A stretch of 64,000 bases of DNA from Hofstenia miamia (GCA_004352715.1 SCFE01000004.1:2195021-2259020), one strand, 5' to 3'; positions 49,003 to 60,967 are shown, counted from the stretch's first letter. Program-made: numbers and translations. Notes: generated from the letters alone by a model not told the origin.

Positions 49003-49890
49003 GCTAGATAAGATATATTTGAGCCACCATGTAAAGATATATAAATTTAATAATTACTAGGGGATGCAGGTGTGCATCTGATCATTATATCTAGTAACAC
49101 GTCAATAATTCACTAAAACAACAAAAACCTATTAGTATGCCAACCATTCATTGCAAAAAGGAAACTTTGTGGAAAAATTTTTAGCAATGGAATTATATAT
49201 TTAATGAAAAATCAGCAAAATTCTCGAGTGAAACAAAAACATTGTTCAATTTTTACATGGATTGTGTGGTAATTTATTTGGCAATATAAATCTTGTTATA
49301 ATTTCAATACCAAATATCATACTAATGTTGTTTAATTATGGAAATATGCTAGGATTTTATGGAAAGATATATCCAAACACAACAATCAATGCATACTATG
49401 AATGTGAGTTATATGGTGGAAATCATCTTTTAATGGTACAAATCAATATGTAGAACCTCAATTTGTTGGATGCACACTACTACTCATATTGGATAAATAT
49501 CCTTGATGCTGAGATATGCTGTAAAACAAAGCACCATCATTAAAAATGAAATCCAATGTATAAAATGTATAAACATGTGTCACAATCATATGTTGATGGA
49601 ATAAGTGTAACATTCTGTAGCATTTGTGTAAAGTCTATACATTTGTGTTTTTAATTAAATAAATCTACTGATATTATTTTTCTGAGTTGCAAAATGTAAT
49701 GCATTGTTCAGTTTTTATGGAGATTGAGTCAAGGATGGTTGAATTTCTCCACTGCAGGTAAGTTATTTTACAATTAAATAATATGATTAAGTGAAAAATG
49801 ATTTCTTGTACATGTTTAATGTCAATACTACATATATTATCAATGCAATGTGTAAAGAAATTAAATTTACAAAAAGGAAAAATGATAGCA
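49003..49890 (-). repeat. right arm of internal inverted repeat
   Basis: Reverse complement of 46183-47105. CTAGGGGATGCAGGTGTGCA and the flanking kilobase are shared. Confidence 0.9.
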
Positions 49891-50127
49891 AAAACTGTAA
49901 AAAGAATTTCTTCCTTCATAGCATTAAAACGCCAACTCCTTCACAACTGGTAACAAGTAATTTGATGTTGGGAAAGAATATGTATTGACATTATCATGAT
50001 AAATTCATCTTTCCATTGATTAAAGTGTCAGATGCTTTTTTAACAGTAATTTGTTTTTGGTCAAACACTAAAATTCAAATCTCTCAGCAAAGAAATGAAG
50101 TGCAGGAAAAATAAATTAACAAAATAA

Positions 50128-50885
50128 TGTAGAATCACTGGGGTGTGATTCTAGTGAACACAAAGAGAATACAGTTCAAACTATATCTATTTACAAAATG
50201 CTTTCAGCTTTATATATACAATATTTACAATATGTACAAATATTACAACTACCAGTTGCTAACAAGAAAAGCGTGAGGTCTGGCCAATAAATAGTAACAA
50301 CTACCAGTGATGCTACACACCACCCCAGGCCAGACTCAGCGACTTTTCTTGTGTGCCCAATGGCAGAGGATTTGGCCCAAAAGGATCCATTCGACAGCTC
50401 TTCACTCAAACATGCAAAAACTAAGGCTTAGGATTGTCTGACCCCTATTGATTGCGTTAATCTTGTGGAGAGGCATCAGATTTAACCATTGAAACCATGT
50501 CCATCACCAATTGTGGCCAGCAATGACTGAGAACAGCAAACTAAAAACCATCTTCTTTGCAGCATCATTACAAGCTCCTCACTCAAACATTCAAAAACTA
50601 AGACGTAGGATTGTCTGACCCCTATCAATTGCATTCATATTGCAGAGAGGCATTAGAATGTTCTGCATCACATCAGGGTCCTGTTGCAGTTGCCATGTAG
50701 AATCACTGGGGTGTGATTTTAGTGAACACAAAGAGAATACAGTTCAAACTATATCTATTTACAAAATGCTTTCAGCTTTATATATACAATATTTACAATA
50801 TGTACAAATATTACAACTACCAGTTGCTAACAAGAAAAGCGTGAGGTCTGGCTGATACATAGTAACAACTACCAGCAATGCTACA
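50128..50885 (-). mobile_element. TRIM-like miniature LTR element (minus strand)
   Basis: Two near-identical 190-bp direct repeats (50128-50317 and 50696-50885) bracket 378 bp with no protein. In minus-strand sense each runs TGTAGCATCACTGG... to ...GATTCTACA, with a TATATAAAGC box. The base after the first LTR begins TGGCAACTGCAACAGGACC (a primer-binding-site form), and a G-rich tract (GGCCTGGGGTGGTG) precedes the second. ATAA flanks both sides (50124-50127 and 50886-50889). The internal part has its own ~170-bp direct repeat (CACTCAAACATxCAAAAACT, near 50404 and 50580). It must rely on proteins from another element. The TGTAGCATCA start is shared with the large LTR family. Confidence 0.75.
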
Positions 50886-52872
50886 ATAATTAACTTGAAA
50901 AAAGAAATTTACCAAGAAATTTACAATAAATAATTAGTGAAATAGAATTAATTTCTAAAATAGTGCTGATGTTTACAAAATTTCTATGTTCTATTTTACT
51001 TGGCATGTCATAGTAATTGTGGTTTCAGTTTTTAATGATGACGAACTCATAATTTAAGGCATTTTTTACCTCAATTAAAGATGTTTTCACTTTAAAAGAA
51101 TTTGTTTATCAAATAATCATCTTGACATGCAGGAGATTGAAGGTGCTAATAGTTTTCAGAGTAGTGAATTTGAGTGGATTTTTCATTATAAATGTTAAAA
51201 GATTAAATTAACTAACATTGTTTACCAATTTTTAAACATTTGCACATTTAAAATGGCAAATGTAACATGGAGTTTACAAATTTAACAATTGGAAATCATA
51301 TATAATGATGAAAAAATCAATATCAACTAAGAATAACAAATGTGTCATTATATTTAGGCATTAAAGTTGCAAAGCAGAAAACCATAGTGATGTATGTAGT
51401 TACCCAAAAGTCAACACAATAAGGTGAACATGTGAAAAACATGCAGTTGGTAGTTTTATCAATCATGATGCCTTGTTTGAAATCTGGCGTGTTTTTTGAG
51501 TTGTGTGAAATGCTTACAACAGCATTTACTATATTAAAGAACTATTCATTTGTTGGATGACAAAATATACATTATTGTGGTATGTCAATCAATGAAAAAT
51601 TTTTACTGTCTCCCTCATCATATCCAAATGCATTCAACTGGTACAAACACAATTTCATAACATTGGCTTTACAGAAGGAAACCTTACAAAGAATAAATGA
51701 TTACTTTTATTGAATCTCTTATTTTTTGTGTAGAAATGAAACAGTGTTTTGGGTTTACAAGTAATTTTGGATGGGCAAACTAATGTATTACTATTAAGGA
51801 TACATCAGCTTACTTAAATGATGTTTGTATTTCAAAATTCTTAGTGACTTATCTTCTAATTACCAACCATTTGGATTTTTGCATCTGAATAATATGCTAT
51901 TAACTAGCTTTGTTTACCTATTTACAAAGATTTTACGTGTTTAGAGCAGTTAATTCAACATGGAAATACTGGTAACATTGGAAGAATAAATTAATGCATT
52001 ACTATTATTGATACATCAGCTTAAAATGTACTGAATAATCTGGATAACAAGTTTATGCATTGTGATTTTCCATGTCAACTCAAAAAAATAAATGGTGATA
52101 TTTCTGTGCAATTTCCCTAGATGCAGTGAAGTTCTGCATAATAACTTGGTTAGCATGAAAAACAGCTCATATACAATACATTTGTTTCACATGTAATTCC
52201 TAAGCATGGCGAATATTTATTCCATTTTTTTATTTGGATATTGGTGAAAATGAACTTGCCTTTTTCATGTTCATTAGACATTTCAATTTTTTTTGATTTA
52301 TCAATGGTATATTTCATATGCATTGGCATATATTTCTATCTTGATTTAAAAATGTGCATCAATTTCAAGCAACTACAGTGTTTAAGTTTAACAAAACATT
52401 TCTCCACTTTGTGTTTGGATATCAACACATTGAAATGAGTTTTGCTTCTATCAATTATATTCCTTGTTGCATGATTAAACATTGTTACAAGAAACATGGT
52501 TTAAGAACTTCATCACTCAGAGTTGTTGTGTAATGTATGCTTTTACAATTTATACACAATTGCTAAAGAAATTGTTGTTTTCCACCTCTTGCATATTTGT
52601 TTTGATCAATATTAATGTGGTTAGAAACACGCTCTAATGCAAATAACACATCATTTTTCATTTGAAATATTTGGGTTTTAGATCTATGAATTTTTTTCCT
52701 TAAAAACATGGTGTTGCATGTTTAAACATTGTTACAACAAACACGCCTTAGGTGAAATTTGTCATCAAAAATATCAGTTTGCCTAAATCCTAAGAATCAA
52801 AAATTCTCACTTTGGTCTGAACAAATTGTCTAAAAATTAATTTGCTCATTTTAGTTTTGTCAAAAATATTTC
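50886..52872. other. right interior of the 6.9-kb element
   Basis: AT-rich, no gene recognised. A 65-codon frame at 52241-52438 has no recognisable domain. Confidence 0.5.
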
Positions 52873-52985
52873 ATTGCTAGATGGTGGCAAATAGAATCAC
52901 TTCATTTCCACATGGCAAATAGCCACAGGTATTACGAGAACTTCAGGTGTCCCATAGGGACGGGGTCTCAGCCTTCTTAACTACT
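52873..52985 (-). repeat. right terminal inverted repeat
   Basis: Pairs with 46071-46182. It ends CTTCTTAACTACT, followed by GACAAT. Confidence 0.85.
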
Positions 52986-53435
52986 GACAATTAGAGTAGC
53001 ACCAATCACTCAAGTTAAGCACTTCTCTTTATGGACAGCACTTTGGCTGGAAGCCAGACAAATGAGTCATTCTGGAGTTTACCTAAAACAGTACTAGTTA
53101 TTTGGATGAATTACCAATGTTTATTCTAAAATTTCTATATGTTAATTTAATGGAATGAGGGCTGTTATGATAGGTCAATCCTGCAACCTTCTGCTGTGAC
53201 AATGAGTTCTGTAGTATAATTAGAGTTCCCAGCCTGTGACTCTACATAATAAATCTAAAATCCTTCAAATTTTTGACATCATCCATCAAATGTTTAATAT
53301 TTAAATATTATTTTATGTCTAATACATGCCATTTGTGATTGTCACATAAATCAATGTATAACATATTGATATTACAATATTATTGTATTCCAATGTAAGG
53401 TGAGAAATTCAATACTCAGCAATAATCAATTTCAC

Positions 53436-54350
53436 ATAATAACTAAAAAATTACTTGAATAAGTTATATTTAAGCAGTTTAGTATATCAAAAATGCTGTT
53501 TTTCTAAGAATTGTATTTTTGGTTATTGATAAGTCATAATATTTTAATGACGTCATAAAGTATCTGTGCAGGTTTTAAAGATTTTTACTCATTACTGCTT
53601 CAGGTGATATTGCCACCTATTTATTTTATATAAAGCACATTTATTCTGGTTAATTCCATTTATAGAATTGCTAGCAATTGAGTTTTGGAGAGAGATTTCA
53701 ATCTTGCTTTTGACATGATTTGCTTGCTTTTACAGTTCTGCATTATATTAATATTTATCATATATTTGTTAAATTATAAATTCAGTATCTCTGTTTACAA
53801 TAATTTTAAATGAAATATAAATAACAAATTCTATGTAATATATCCTGACAAAACTTGAGCAATCTCCACCATTGAACATGCTTGACTCTAACCAGCAATC
53901 TCTTATTAATACTGAGTGTACTGTCATTGCACCACTGTTCAATATATTTAATCAATCTACATTCAAATTAAAAAATCAGCTAATTTAAATCTCTTCAACT
54001 GCCTTTATGTGATATCATTTCCCACTAAATGGGGGAATGAGCTTACTACCCTAAATTTTTGTGGCAGTATTAACTAAAAAACTAAGTGGTAATATCTGCT
54101 ACATTATTTGAAAGATAAGAATACTGTTTAATATGAAAAATTAATTCCAATGTTAATTTGAGAAATGCTATTTTACAAAGAAACCTATAACTGCACTCTG
54201 GTGTAAAACTGTGCTTGGCAATATGCAATTTCACCTAAATATCTAAAAAAATTACTTGAATAAGATATATTTAAGCAGTTCAGTACATCAAAAATTTGGT
54301 TTTTCCAAGAATTGATTGCATTTTTAGTTATTTATTACATCATAATGTAG
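53436..54350. repeat. direct repeat pair ~795 bp apart
   Basis: ATTACTTGAATAAGxTATATTTAAGCAGTTxAGTAxATCAAAAA occurs at about 53436-53560 and again at 54229-54350, each preceded by a similar AATTTCAC segment. These could be the ends of an element or a duplicated fragment. The intervening DNA has no recognisable gene. Confidence 0.6.
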
Positions 54351-54512
54351 AATCGTGGGCTGTAATTGTACTAGTAACTAATTGACTCTGCAGAAGGTTT
54401 AACTTAGATAACAACAGCCCCAATTCTGGGGAAAACAAGTAATGAGAAAATAACTAATAGAAACAATTGTAATTCATCCAAGTATTTGATACGATACTTT
54501 AGGTATTTCCAA

Positions 54513-54637
54513 GATGATCAATCAACGTGGCTTCCAGCTGAAGTGGAGTCTTTAGAAGTAGAAACAGTTCAGTGCTCGATTAGTGCATGGTGCTACCCTA
54601 TTTGTCTCACTTATTAATTTCAATCTCATTGCAAAAG
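54513..54637 (+). CDS. possible host exon, GPS/GAIN-like (polycystin/REJ type?)
   Basis: Acceptor CGATACTTTAG lies at 54501-54511 and a donor-like GCAAAA|GTA sits at the edge of the following gap. From 54513 one frame reads YFQDDQSTWLPAEVESLEVE, then TVQCSIS. The segment after it (HGATLFVSLINFNLIAKV) is in another frame, so a small frameshift is implied. A WSxxG/W..EV spacing followed by C and a short hydrophobic strand recalls the autoproteolytic GPS segment before the first membrane helix of polycystin-1/REJ proteins. The match is loose and rests on pattern only. It lies just beyond the right edge of the CpG-poor block. Confidence 0.3.
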
Positions 54638-54639
54638 TA

Positions 54640-55639
54640 NNNNNNNNNNNNNNNNNNNNNNNNNNNNNNNNNNNNNNNNNNNNNNNNNNNNNNNNNNNNN
54701 NNNNNNNNNNNNNNNNNNNNNNNNNNNNNNNNNNNNNNNNNNNNNNNNNNNNNNNNNNNNNNNNNNNNNNNNNNNNNNNNNNNNNNNNNNNNNNNNNNNN
54801 NNNNNNNNNNNNNNNNNNNNNNNNNNNNNNNNNNNNNNNNNNNNNNNNNNNNNNNNNNNNNNNNNNNNNNNNNNNNNNNNNNNNNNNNNNNNNNNNNNNN
54901 NNNNNNNNNNNNNNNNNNNNNNNNNNNNNNNNNNNNNNNNNNNNNNNNNNNNNNNNNNNNNNNNNNNNNNNNNNNNNNNNNNNNNNNNNNNNNNNNNNNN
55001 NNNNNNNNNNNNNNNNNNNNNNNNNNNNNNNNNNNNNNNNNNNNNNNNNNNNNNNNNNNNNNNNNNNNNNNNNNNNNNNNNNNNNNNNNNNNNNNNNNNN
55101 NNNNNNNNNNNNNNNNNNNNNNNNNNNNNNNNNNNNNNNNNNNNNNNNNNNNNNNNNNNNNNNNNNNNNNNNNNNNNNNNNNNNNNNNNNNNNNNNNNNN
55201 NNNNNNNNNNNNNNNNNNNNNNNNNNNNNNNNNNNNNNNNNNNNNNNNNNNNNNNNNNNNNNNNNNNNNNNNNNNNNNNNNNNNNNNNNNNNNNNNNNNN
55301 NNNNNNNNNNNNNNNNNNNNNNNNNNNNNNNNNNNNNNNNNNNNNNNNNNNNNNNNNNNNNNNNNNNNNNNNNNNNNNNNNNNNNNNNNNNNNNNNNNNN
55401 NNNNNNNNNNNNNNNNNNNNNNNNNNNNNNNNNNNNNNNNNNNNNNNNNNNNNNNNNNNNNNNNNNNNNNNNNNNNNNNNNNNNNNNNNNNNNNNNNNNN
55501 NNNNNNNNNNNNNNNNNNNNNNNNNNNNNNNNNNNNNNNNNNNNNNNNNNNNNNNNNNNNNNNNNNNNNNNNNNNNNNNNNNNNNNNNNNNNNNNNNNNN
55601 NNNNNNNNNNNNNNNNNNNNNNNNNNNNNNNNNNNNNNN
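54640..55639. other. assembly gap of exactly 1000 N
   Basis: Ends against a TA microsatellite (55640-55658). Confidence 0.9.
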
Positions 55640-55676
55640 TATATATATATATATATAAGAAGCTTAAGAAACTACG

Positions 55677-56953
55677 ATGATTAAAAACAATTTAGACAGT
55701 TTTACTGTTGAAAATACTTTGATGAATTTATCAAGTAGAACTCTATCAGTAGATGAAGAGAATGCCTTAAAATATGGTTTGAATATGAGTTGGCCTCAAA
55801 AAGTGAATAAATTGAAAGCTAAAATTGAAACAGAATCATTTTTCAAACAGTTATCCCAAAAAAAATCAATTCAATGATACTGAAGATAAACTTTGGCGAA
55901 AAAGGATAAAATGCATATTTAATAAATATGTCAATACGCATATTTTTATCCCTGATGAGGTAAAAACACTATTGAATGCATTGAAAATTTTGTCAAATGA
56001 TAAATCCATTTATATTAGTAAATTTGACAAAGGAAATGGAATAGTTATAGTGGATAAAACTTACTATATTAATCAAATGAACGTAATTTTAAAAGATCAA
56101 CAGAAGTTTAAATTAAAATTAAATGCAAGAACGAAGAAAAATCCATTTTTAATTGATGAAGAAAATTTTAATAAAAAGTTGTTGAATATGTATAAACTAA
56201 AGCATATTTCTAAAAACATTTATAACAACATTAGAAGTATTGGCGCCCAACCTGCAAGATTATATGGTTTGGCCAAGATTCATAAAGATTGCAAAACGCC
56301 ACCATTTCGACCAATTCTTAGCATGGTTAACAGTAAAACTTCTAATTTAGCATGTTATCTTGACAAATTATTAAAACCATTTATTCCATCAGAGTTTAAC
56401 ATTTCAAACACAGACGAATTAATAAAAAAATTAAGAAAATAAATAAGTCACAACCCATATCAAAAAATTACATTGTTAGTTTTGATGTAAAGTCATTATT
56501 TACGAATATTCCGGTAGAAGAAACGATTCATCACATTGCAAAACTGATAGATCCTACTAAATTGCCTATGTCAATCAACACTTTGTTCACATTATTGAGA
56601 TTATCTTGCACAAATGTTCTGTTTATGTTCAATGAACAAACATATTGTCAAACTGATGGAATGGCAATGGGCTCTCCATTAAGCCCAACAATGCCATCTT
56701 TTGCAATGGATATGGTTGAAACAAAGCTTAAAGATTATAATAACAAAGATAAATTATTTATGTATACTCGCTATGTTGACGATATATTTTGTGTGGTGGA
56801 AAATGAGAAGATTGCCAATGATCTGTTAAAATTTTTAAATGACATTAATCCATCTTTGAAATTTACAGTTGAAAAGGAACAAAATAAAAGATTAAGTTTC
56901 CTAGATGTTGAAATTATTAAAACTGAAAACGAATTTGTAACGAAATGGCATAA
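55677..56953 (+). pseudogene. Penelope-like element reverse transcriptase (frameshifted, cut by gaps)
   Basis: Three frames join in order. 55677-55877 gives LSSRTLSVDEENALKYGLNM, the N-terminal box of Penelope RTs. 55825-56442 gives ISKFDKGNGIVIVDKTYYIN, ARLYGLAKIHKDCKTPPFRP (the Y-G-x-x-K-x-H-K box) and NLACYLDKLLKPF. From about 56480 come IVSFDVKSLFTNIPVEETIH (motif A), CQTDGMAMGSPLSPTMPSFA (motif B), RYVDDIFCVV (motif C) and RLSFLDVEII. These are the hallmarks of Penelope-like elements, which are related to telomerase. The GIY-YIG endonuclease, if present, would be in the gap from 56954. Both frame changes occur at A-runs (about 55858-55865 and 56424-56430), so they may be sequencing errors. 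Catalytic residues are intact. Confidence 0.9.
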
Positions 56954-57907
56954 NNNNNNNNNNNNNNNNNNNNNNNNNNNNNNNNNNNNNNNNNNNNNNN
57001 NNNNNNNNNNNNNNNNNNNNNNNNNNNNNNNNNNNNNNNNNNNNNNNNNNNNNNNNNNNNNNNNNNNNNNNNNNNNNNNNNNNNNNNNNNNNNNNNNNNN
57101 NNNNNNNNNNNNNNNNNNNNNNNNNNNNNNNNNNNNNNNNNNNNNNNNNNNNNNNNNNNNNNNNNNNNNNNNNNNNNNNNNNNNNNNNNNNNNNNNNNNN
57201 NNNNNNNNNNNNNNNNNNNNNNNNNNNNNNNNNNNNNNNNNNNNNNNNNNNNNNNNNNNNNNNNNNNNNNNNNNNNNNNNNNNNNNNNNNNNNNNNNNNN
57301 NNNNNNNNNNNNNNNNNNNNNNNNNNNNNNNNNNNNNNNNNNNNNNNNNNNNNNNNNNNNNNNNNNNNNNNNNNNNNNNNNNNNNNNNNNNNNNNNNNNN
57401 NNNNNNNNNNNNNNNNNNNNNNNNNNNNNNNNNNNNNNNNNNNNNNNNNNNNNNNNNNNNNNNNNNNNNNNNNNNNNNNNNNNNNNNNNNNNNNNNNNNN
57501 NNNNNNNNNNNNNNNNNNNNNNNNNNNNNNNNNNNNNNNNNNNNNNNNNNNNNNNNNNNNNNNNNNNNNNNNNNNNNNNNNNNNNNNNNNNNNNNNNNNN
57601 NNNNNNNNNNNNNNNNNNNNNNNNNNNNNNNNNNNNNNNNNNNNNNNNNNNNNNNNNNNNNNNNNNNNNNNNNNNNNNNNNNNNNNNNNNNNNNNNNNNN
57701 NNNNNNNNNNNNNNNNNNNNNNNNNNNNNNNNNNNNNNNNNNNNNNNNNNNNNNNNNNNNNNNNNNNNNNNNNNNNNNNNNNNNNNNNNNNNNNNNNNNN
57801 NNNNNNNNNNNNNNNNNNNNNNNNNNNNNNNNNNNNNNNNNNNNNNNNNNNNNNNNNNNNNNNNNNNNNNNNNNNNNNNNNNNNNNNNNNNNNNNNNNNN
57901 NNNNNNN
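56954..57907. other. assembly gap (954 N)
   Basis: It interrupts the Penelope-like element and ends at a TA microsatellite (57908-57934). Confidence 0.9.
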
Positions 57908-57934
57908 TATATATATATATATATATATATATAC

Positions 57935-58560
57935 CGTAGAACGGAGTAATTTTTAGCAGTTTTGGTTATTTTAATCTCTATGAATCGAGACTTTCACATT
58001 AATGACTCAAACCTCCCTGTCAACAAGTACAAAAGAAGAGAATTTCATGAAATCAATCAAAAATAAGATGCATTGGAAATAGTACCATATACTTACCATG
58101 CAGTGAATTTGATTTAACTTTTAACAGATACTAAAATCTGAAAAAAAGAATCAAAAACCGACCCCTGATCAGCAAATTTTCTACCTGTATATCAAAAGAA
58201 GAACATTCATTCGTTTTCAAAAATTCTGCTTATTCTATTTGACAAAATTAGATAAACACATTTCAAATTTCTTATTTCAAATTCATACGATTAATAAAAG
58301 GCTTACCCATATCCGATAAAAACTGGGTAGTACTTGTATCCCTAATATATCCCGCAATGTATTTTTCGATATATTTAAATGAAATGGTTTTTCAATATAA
58401 AGAGCAGGTAATTTTTTTGAATTCTTTATCTTCATACTTATTTTCAGGATTCATTTAAATTCAAACAAATTATGGCAAAAAAACAAATTTACAAAAATAA
58501 AAAGCAAAATGAGGAAAACGATTGACAAGAAGAGCAGTTAGAGAATGGGAAGAAACCGTA
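57935..58560. other. AT-rich non-coding stretch
   Basis: No coding sequence was recognised. It is possibly the 3' end of the Penelope-like element, but no diagnostic sequence is present. Confidence 0.4.
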
Positions 58561-60340
58561 TTTAAATTGGAGAGCAAATTGTGCTCGAAAAAAAAGAGTT
58601 GAAAAACTTATTTGATAGAAAAATTATGAGATCAAGTTACTTTGTGGATGCGACGGGGGAGGAAGAGCGATAATTATATGAAGTATTGGAGAAGTAAAGA
58701 ATGTCGGAAAAATCAAAATCGAAAGAGCCAAGGAATATTTTGTTGAGAAAACCGAGATCAAGAAACTCGAGGGGCAGGGAAATTGGAAAAAACTACTAAC
58801 AAATTTAGATACCAACATTTCGAATTGTAGCAGAGAGTGGATGTGATTTAACTTTGAGGAATTAAGTGAACTCATTAGTGATGATAGAGAAGAATGTTTT
58901 AGTTTTTAGTGAGATATTTGCTGACCAGGAAAGTGCGGAGAAAATTATTACACCATGATCACGAACATTGGGTATATCGTTTGCATTGAAAACGGAAGTT
59001 ACGAAGGTTTTAGAGTAACAGAAAATAAGAGGTTCGGTGTTGGAGATGAGTAAATGCGAGTGTCATCAAAAAATGACATACATTCAGAATTAGAAATGGA
59101 AACATGGGGCATAAAATTATTGTTGAATATCGTGAAGGAAAGCAGTTCAAGAATCGAACCTTGAGGTATACCAAAAGTAACAGGACATTCATCAGCAAAC
59201 ATTGAGTCAATTCTAACTTACTGAATCAGCAAGATAATTGGAGATGAATGATAAAAAGAAGGTTCGAAGGTTTGAACAGTAAAAGACGAGGAACTTCATC
59301 AAAAGTTTTTTGAAGTCAAAATAAAGTGAGAATAAGAAACGCAAAAGACACTGCAGTAGATTTATGTGAAAAATCCATCTTAAGATTTAAAAATCAGCGG
59401 ATGAAGGATGGAATAAATAGCAGTAAATATAAATTTTCAAACGTGAGAAAAATAGTGATTAGCCTATAAGATGAACAGTGGTGTCTAGGTTTCAACAAAT
59501 AGTTGGAGGCCAGAAATTGACACGATCTTTTTTTAGAGAGGGATGGTTGTACATGCAAATAATCAGAAAGCTACAATTATGTATGAAAGAAAGAAATGAC
59601 AGGAATATTACAATTGTGAAGGTGGGATAATGAAATAATAACTTACGGCAAGCGTCATCGAGGGACATTTCAGAATGACAAATAGAAGGTGCATAGTGTA
59701 AATTGTTAATAAAGATTGCAACAGTTGCCAGATAATAGATGGAGGGGTTATTGTGATTGTCAATTGAGAGAATTGATCATAAGCGAAGAAAGGAGAACAG
59801 GTCACATTGAAAATTTTAAAGGGATAGGAATCTCAGAATTAAGTACTAAATTCAATCAGAATATCAGAGAGAAATGAAGACACTGGAAGAGAATAACTTC
59901 AACTTTGATGAAAAACATCTCATTCGCAGTTAAGGTGAACAATAACAGTAAAACATTGATTTGTAGAAAAATGACCTATTTTAAACAATATTGAATAACA
60001 ATGTGTGGAACACCAATATGACTAAAGATTTTAATGGTAATGTCATGATTATTTTGAAGCTTAATGTCGGGGTTTGAATGCGAGGAGCTTCGGAAATAAT
60101 ATAAATGCGGACAAAGGATCAATATAGATTGGAAACTATAAAACTAGAATGGTGAGCAAGTGGGAAGTTAGCTTGTGAATTAGTAGTTGTAAAGCAGAAG
60201 GAATAAAAAATTATTGAGAACTAATCAATGCGGTTAACAAATGTAGGGATGGTGACGAATTTGGGAACCAGTTGAAGAGATGTTAGAAGGAACAGAAATA
60301 ATTTGGTGCAACAAAGTGACTATTAATCTAATGGATCTGG
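58560..60340 (-). pseudogene. decayed LINE reverse transcriptase
   Basis: On the minus strand, 59330-59230 gives FDEVPRLLLFKPSNLLFIIH, the end of motif A. 59202-59000 gives VTFGIPQGSILELLSFTIFN (motif B) and ECMSFFDDTRIYSSPTPN, where FFDD stands for the usual F/Y-A-D-D. The remainder from 59230 up to 60340 is purine-rich on the plus strand and looks like the upstream ORF, with many stops. This is a different and more decayed copy than the LINE at 5062-6830. Confidence 0.7.
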
Positions 60341-60967
60341 ATAACAAAGCATGTACAGCTCAGAAATGCTTCCGCTTATATTAATATTTATATTAATACT
60401 TAGTTTTTCATGTATTTGGTTAATGCTAAACTGAAAAATTTAAGAAACAAAACCACGATGACTAATGATGGGTGATATCAATACTCGTAAAATGCTATAT
60501 CTCTCAGCAATGAAATTTTATAAACGTTTTCGAGCATAGTTCATCGACAAGGACTAGCTTTTGTTATTGTTTGTCATCAATGGTGAATTCAGAGTTTTTG
60601 TTTATGTATATCCATATGTTCGGTTTTAGCTTTGATTTTGTTAAATTCTATGTTCGATATCTAGACATGCTTTTCTTATAAGCTTCATAACATTTATTTT
60701 ATTGAATTTTTCGCGCATTCCTCAATTCCTTTTTCTTACATATTTCTTGGAGAACATTCTTTGCTCTGATTTTATTAAGCCCATTTTTGTCCAGCGGGAA
60801 CTGATTTTATTATCCTAAACTTGTCTGAATGTGCTTAGCCTTAGTTTTTATTGTTGTAAAGCAACATATTTGCGTGTATATATTTATTGATTATTGCAAA
60901 TATTTGTATATAGATACGATGCATTGTACACCCACAGTTCAAACTAAATACACTAGTTAATGTTAAT
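60341..60967. other. AT-rich non-coding stretch
   Basis: Nothing was recognised. Confidence 0.4.

Larger units (their letters stand above)
46071..52985. mobile_element. 6.9-kb terminal-inverted-repeat element with 6-bp target duplication (Maverick/Polinton-like ends?)
   Basis: The left end AGTAGTTAAGAAGGCCAAGA and the right end (reverse complement AGTAGTTAAGAAGGCTGAGA) match over about 113 bp with a dozen or so differences. Immediately outside each end is GACAAT (46065-46070 and 52986-52991), a 6-bp target duplication. A 6-bp duplication with AG...CT termini is the known signature of Maverick/Polinton elements, which are normally 15-20 kb and encode polymerase B and integrase. No such gene is visible here, so this would be a non-autonomous derivative or a different superfamily. 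Inside are a ~0.9-kb inverted repeat pair and a TRIM-like element. Confidence 0.7.

Noticed and set aside
50191-50409. 72-codon minus-strand frame running into the LTR of the TRIM-like element
   Set aside because: Most of it is LTR sequence; no gag or pol motif.
9669-53742. Identical 23-nt string GATTTGCTTGCTTTTACAG plus TTCT at about 9669 and 53720
   Set aside because: Too short and without flanking similarity to define a repeat family.
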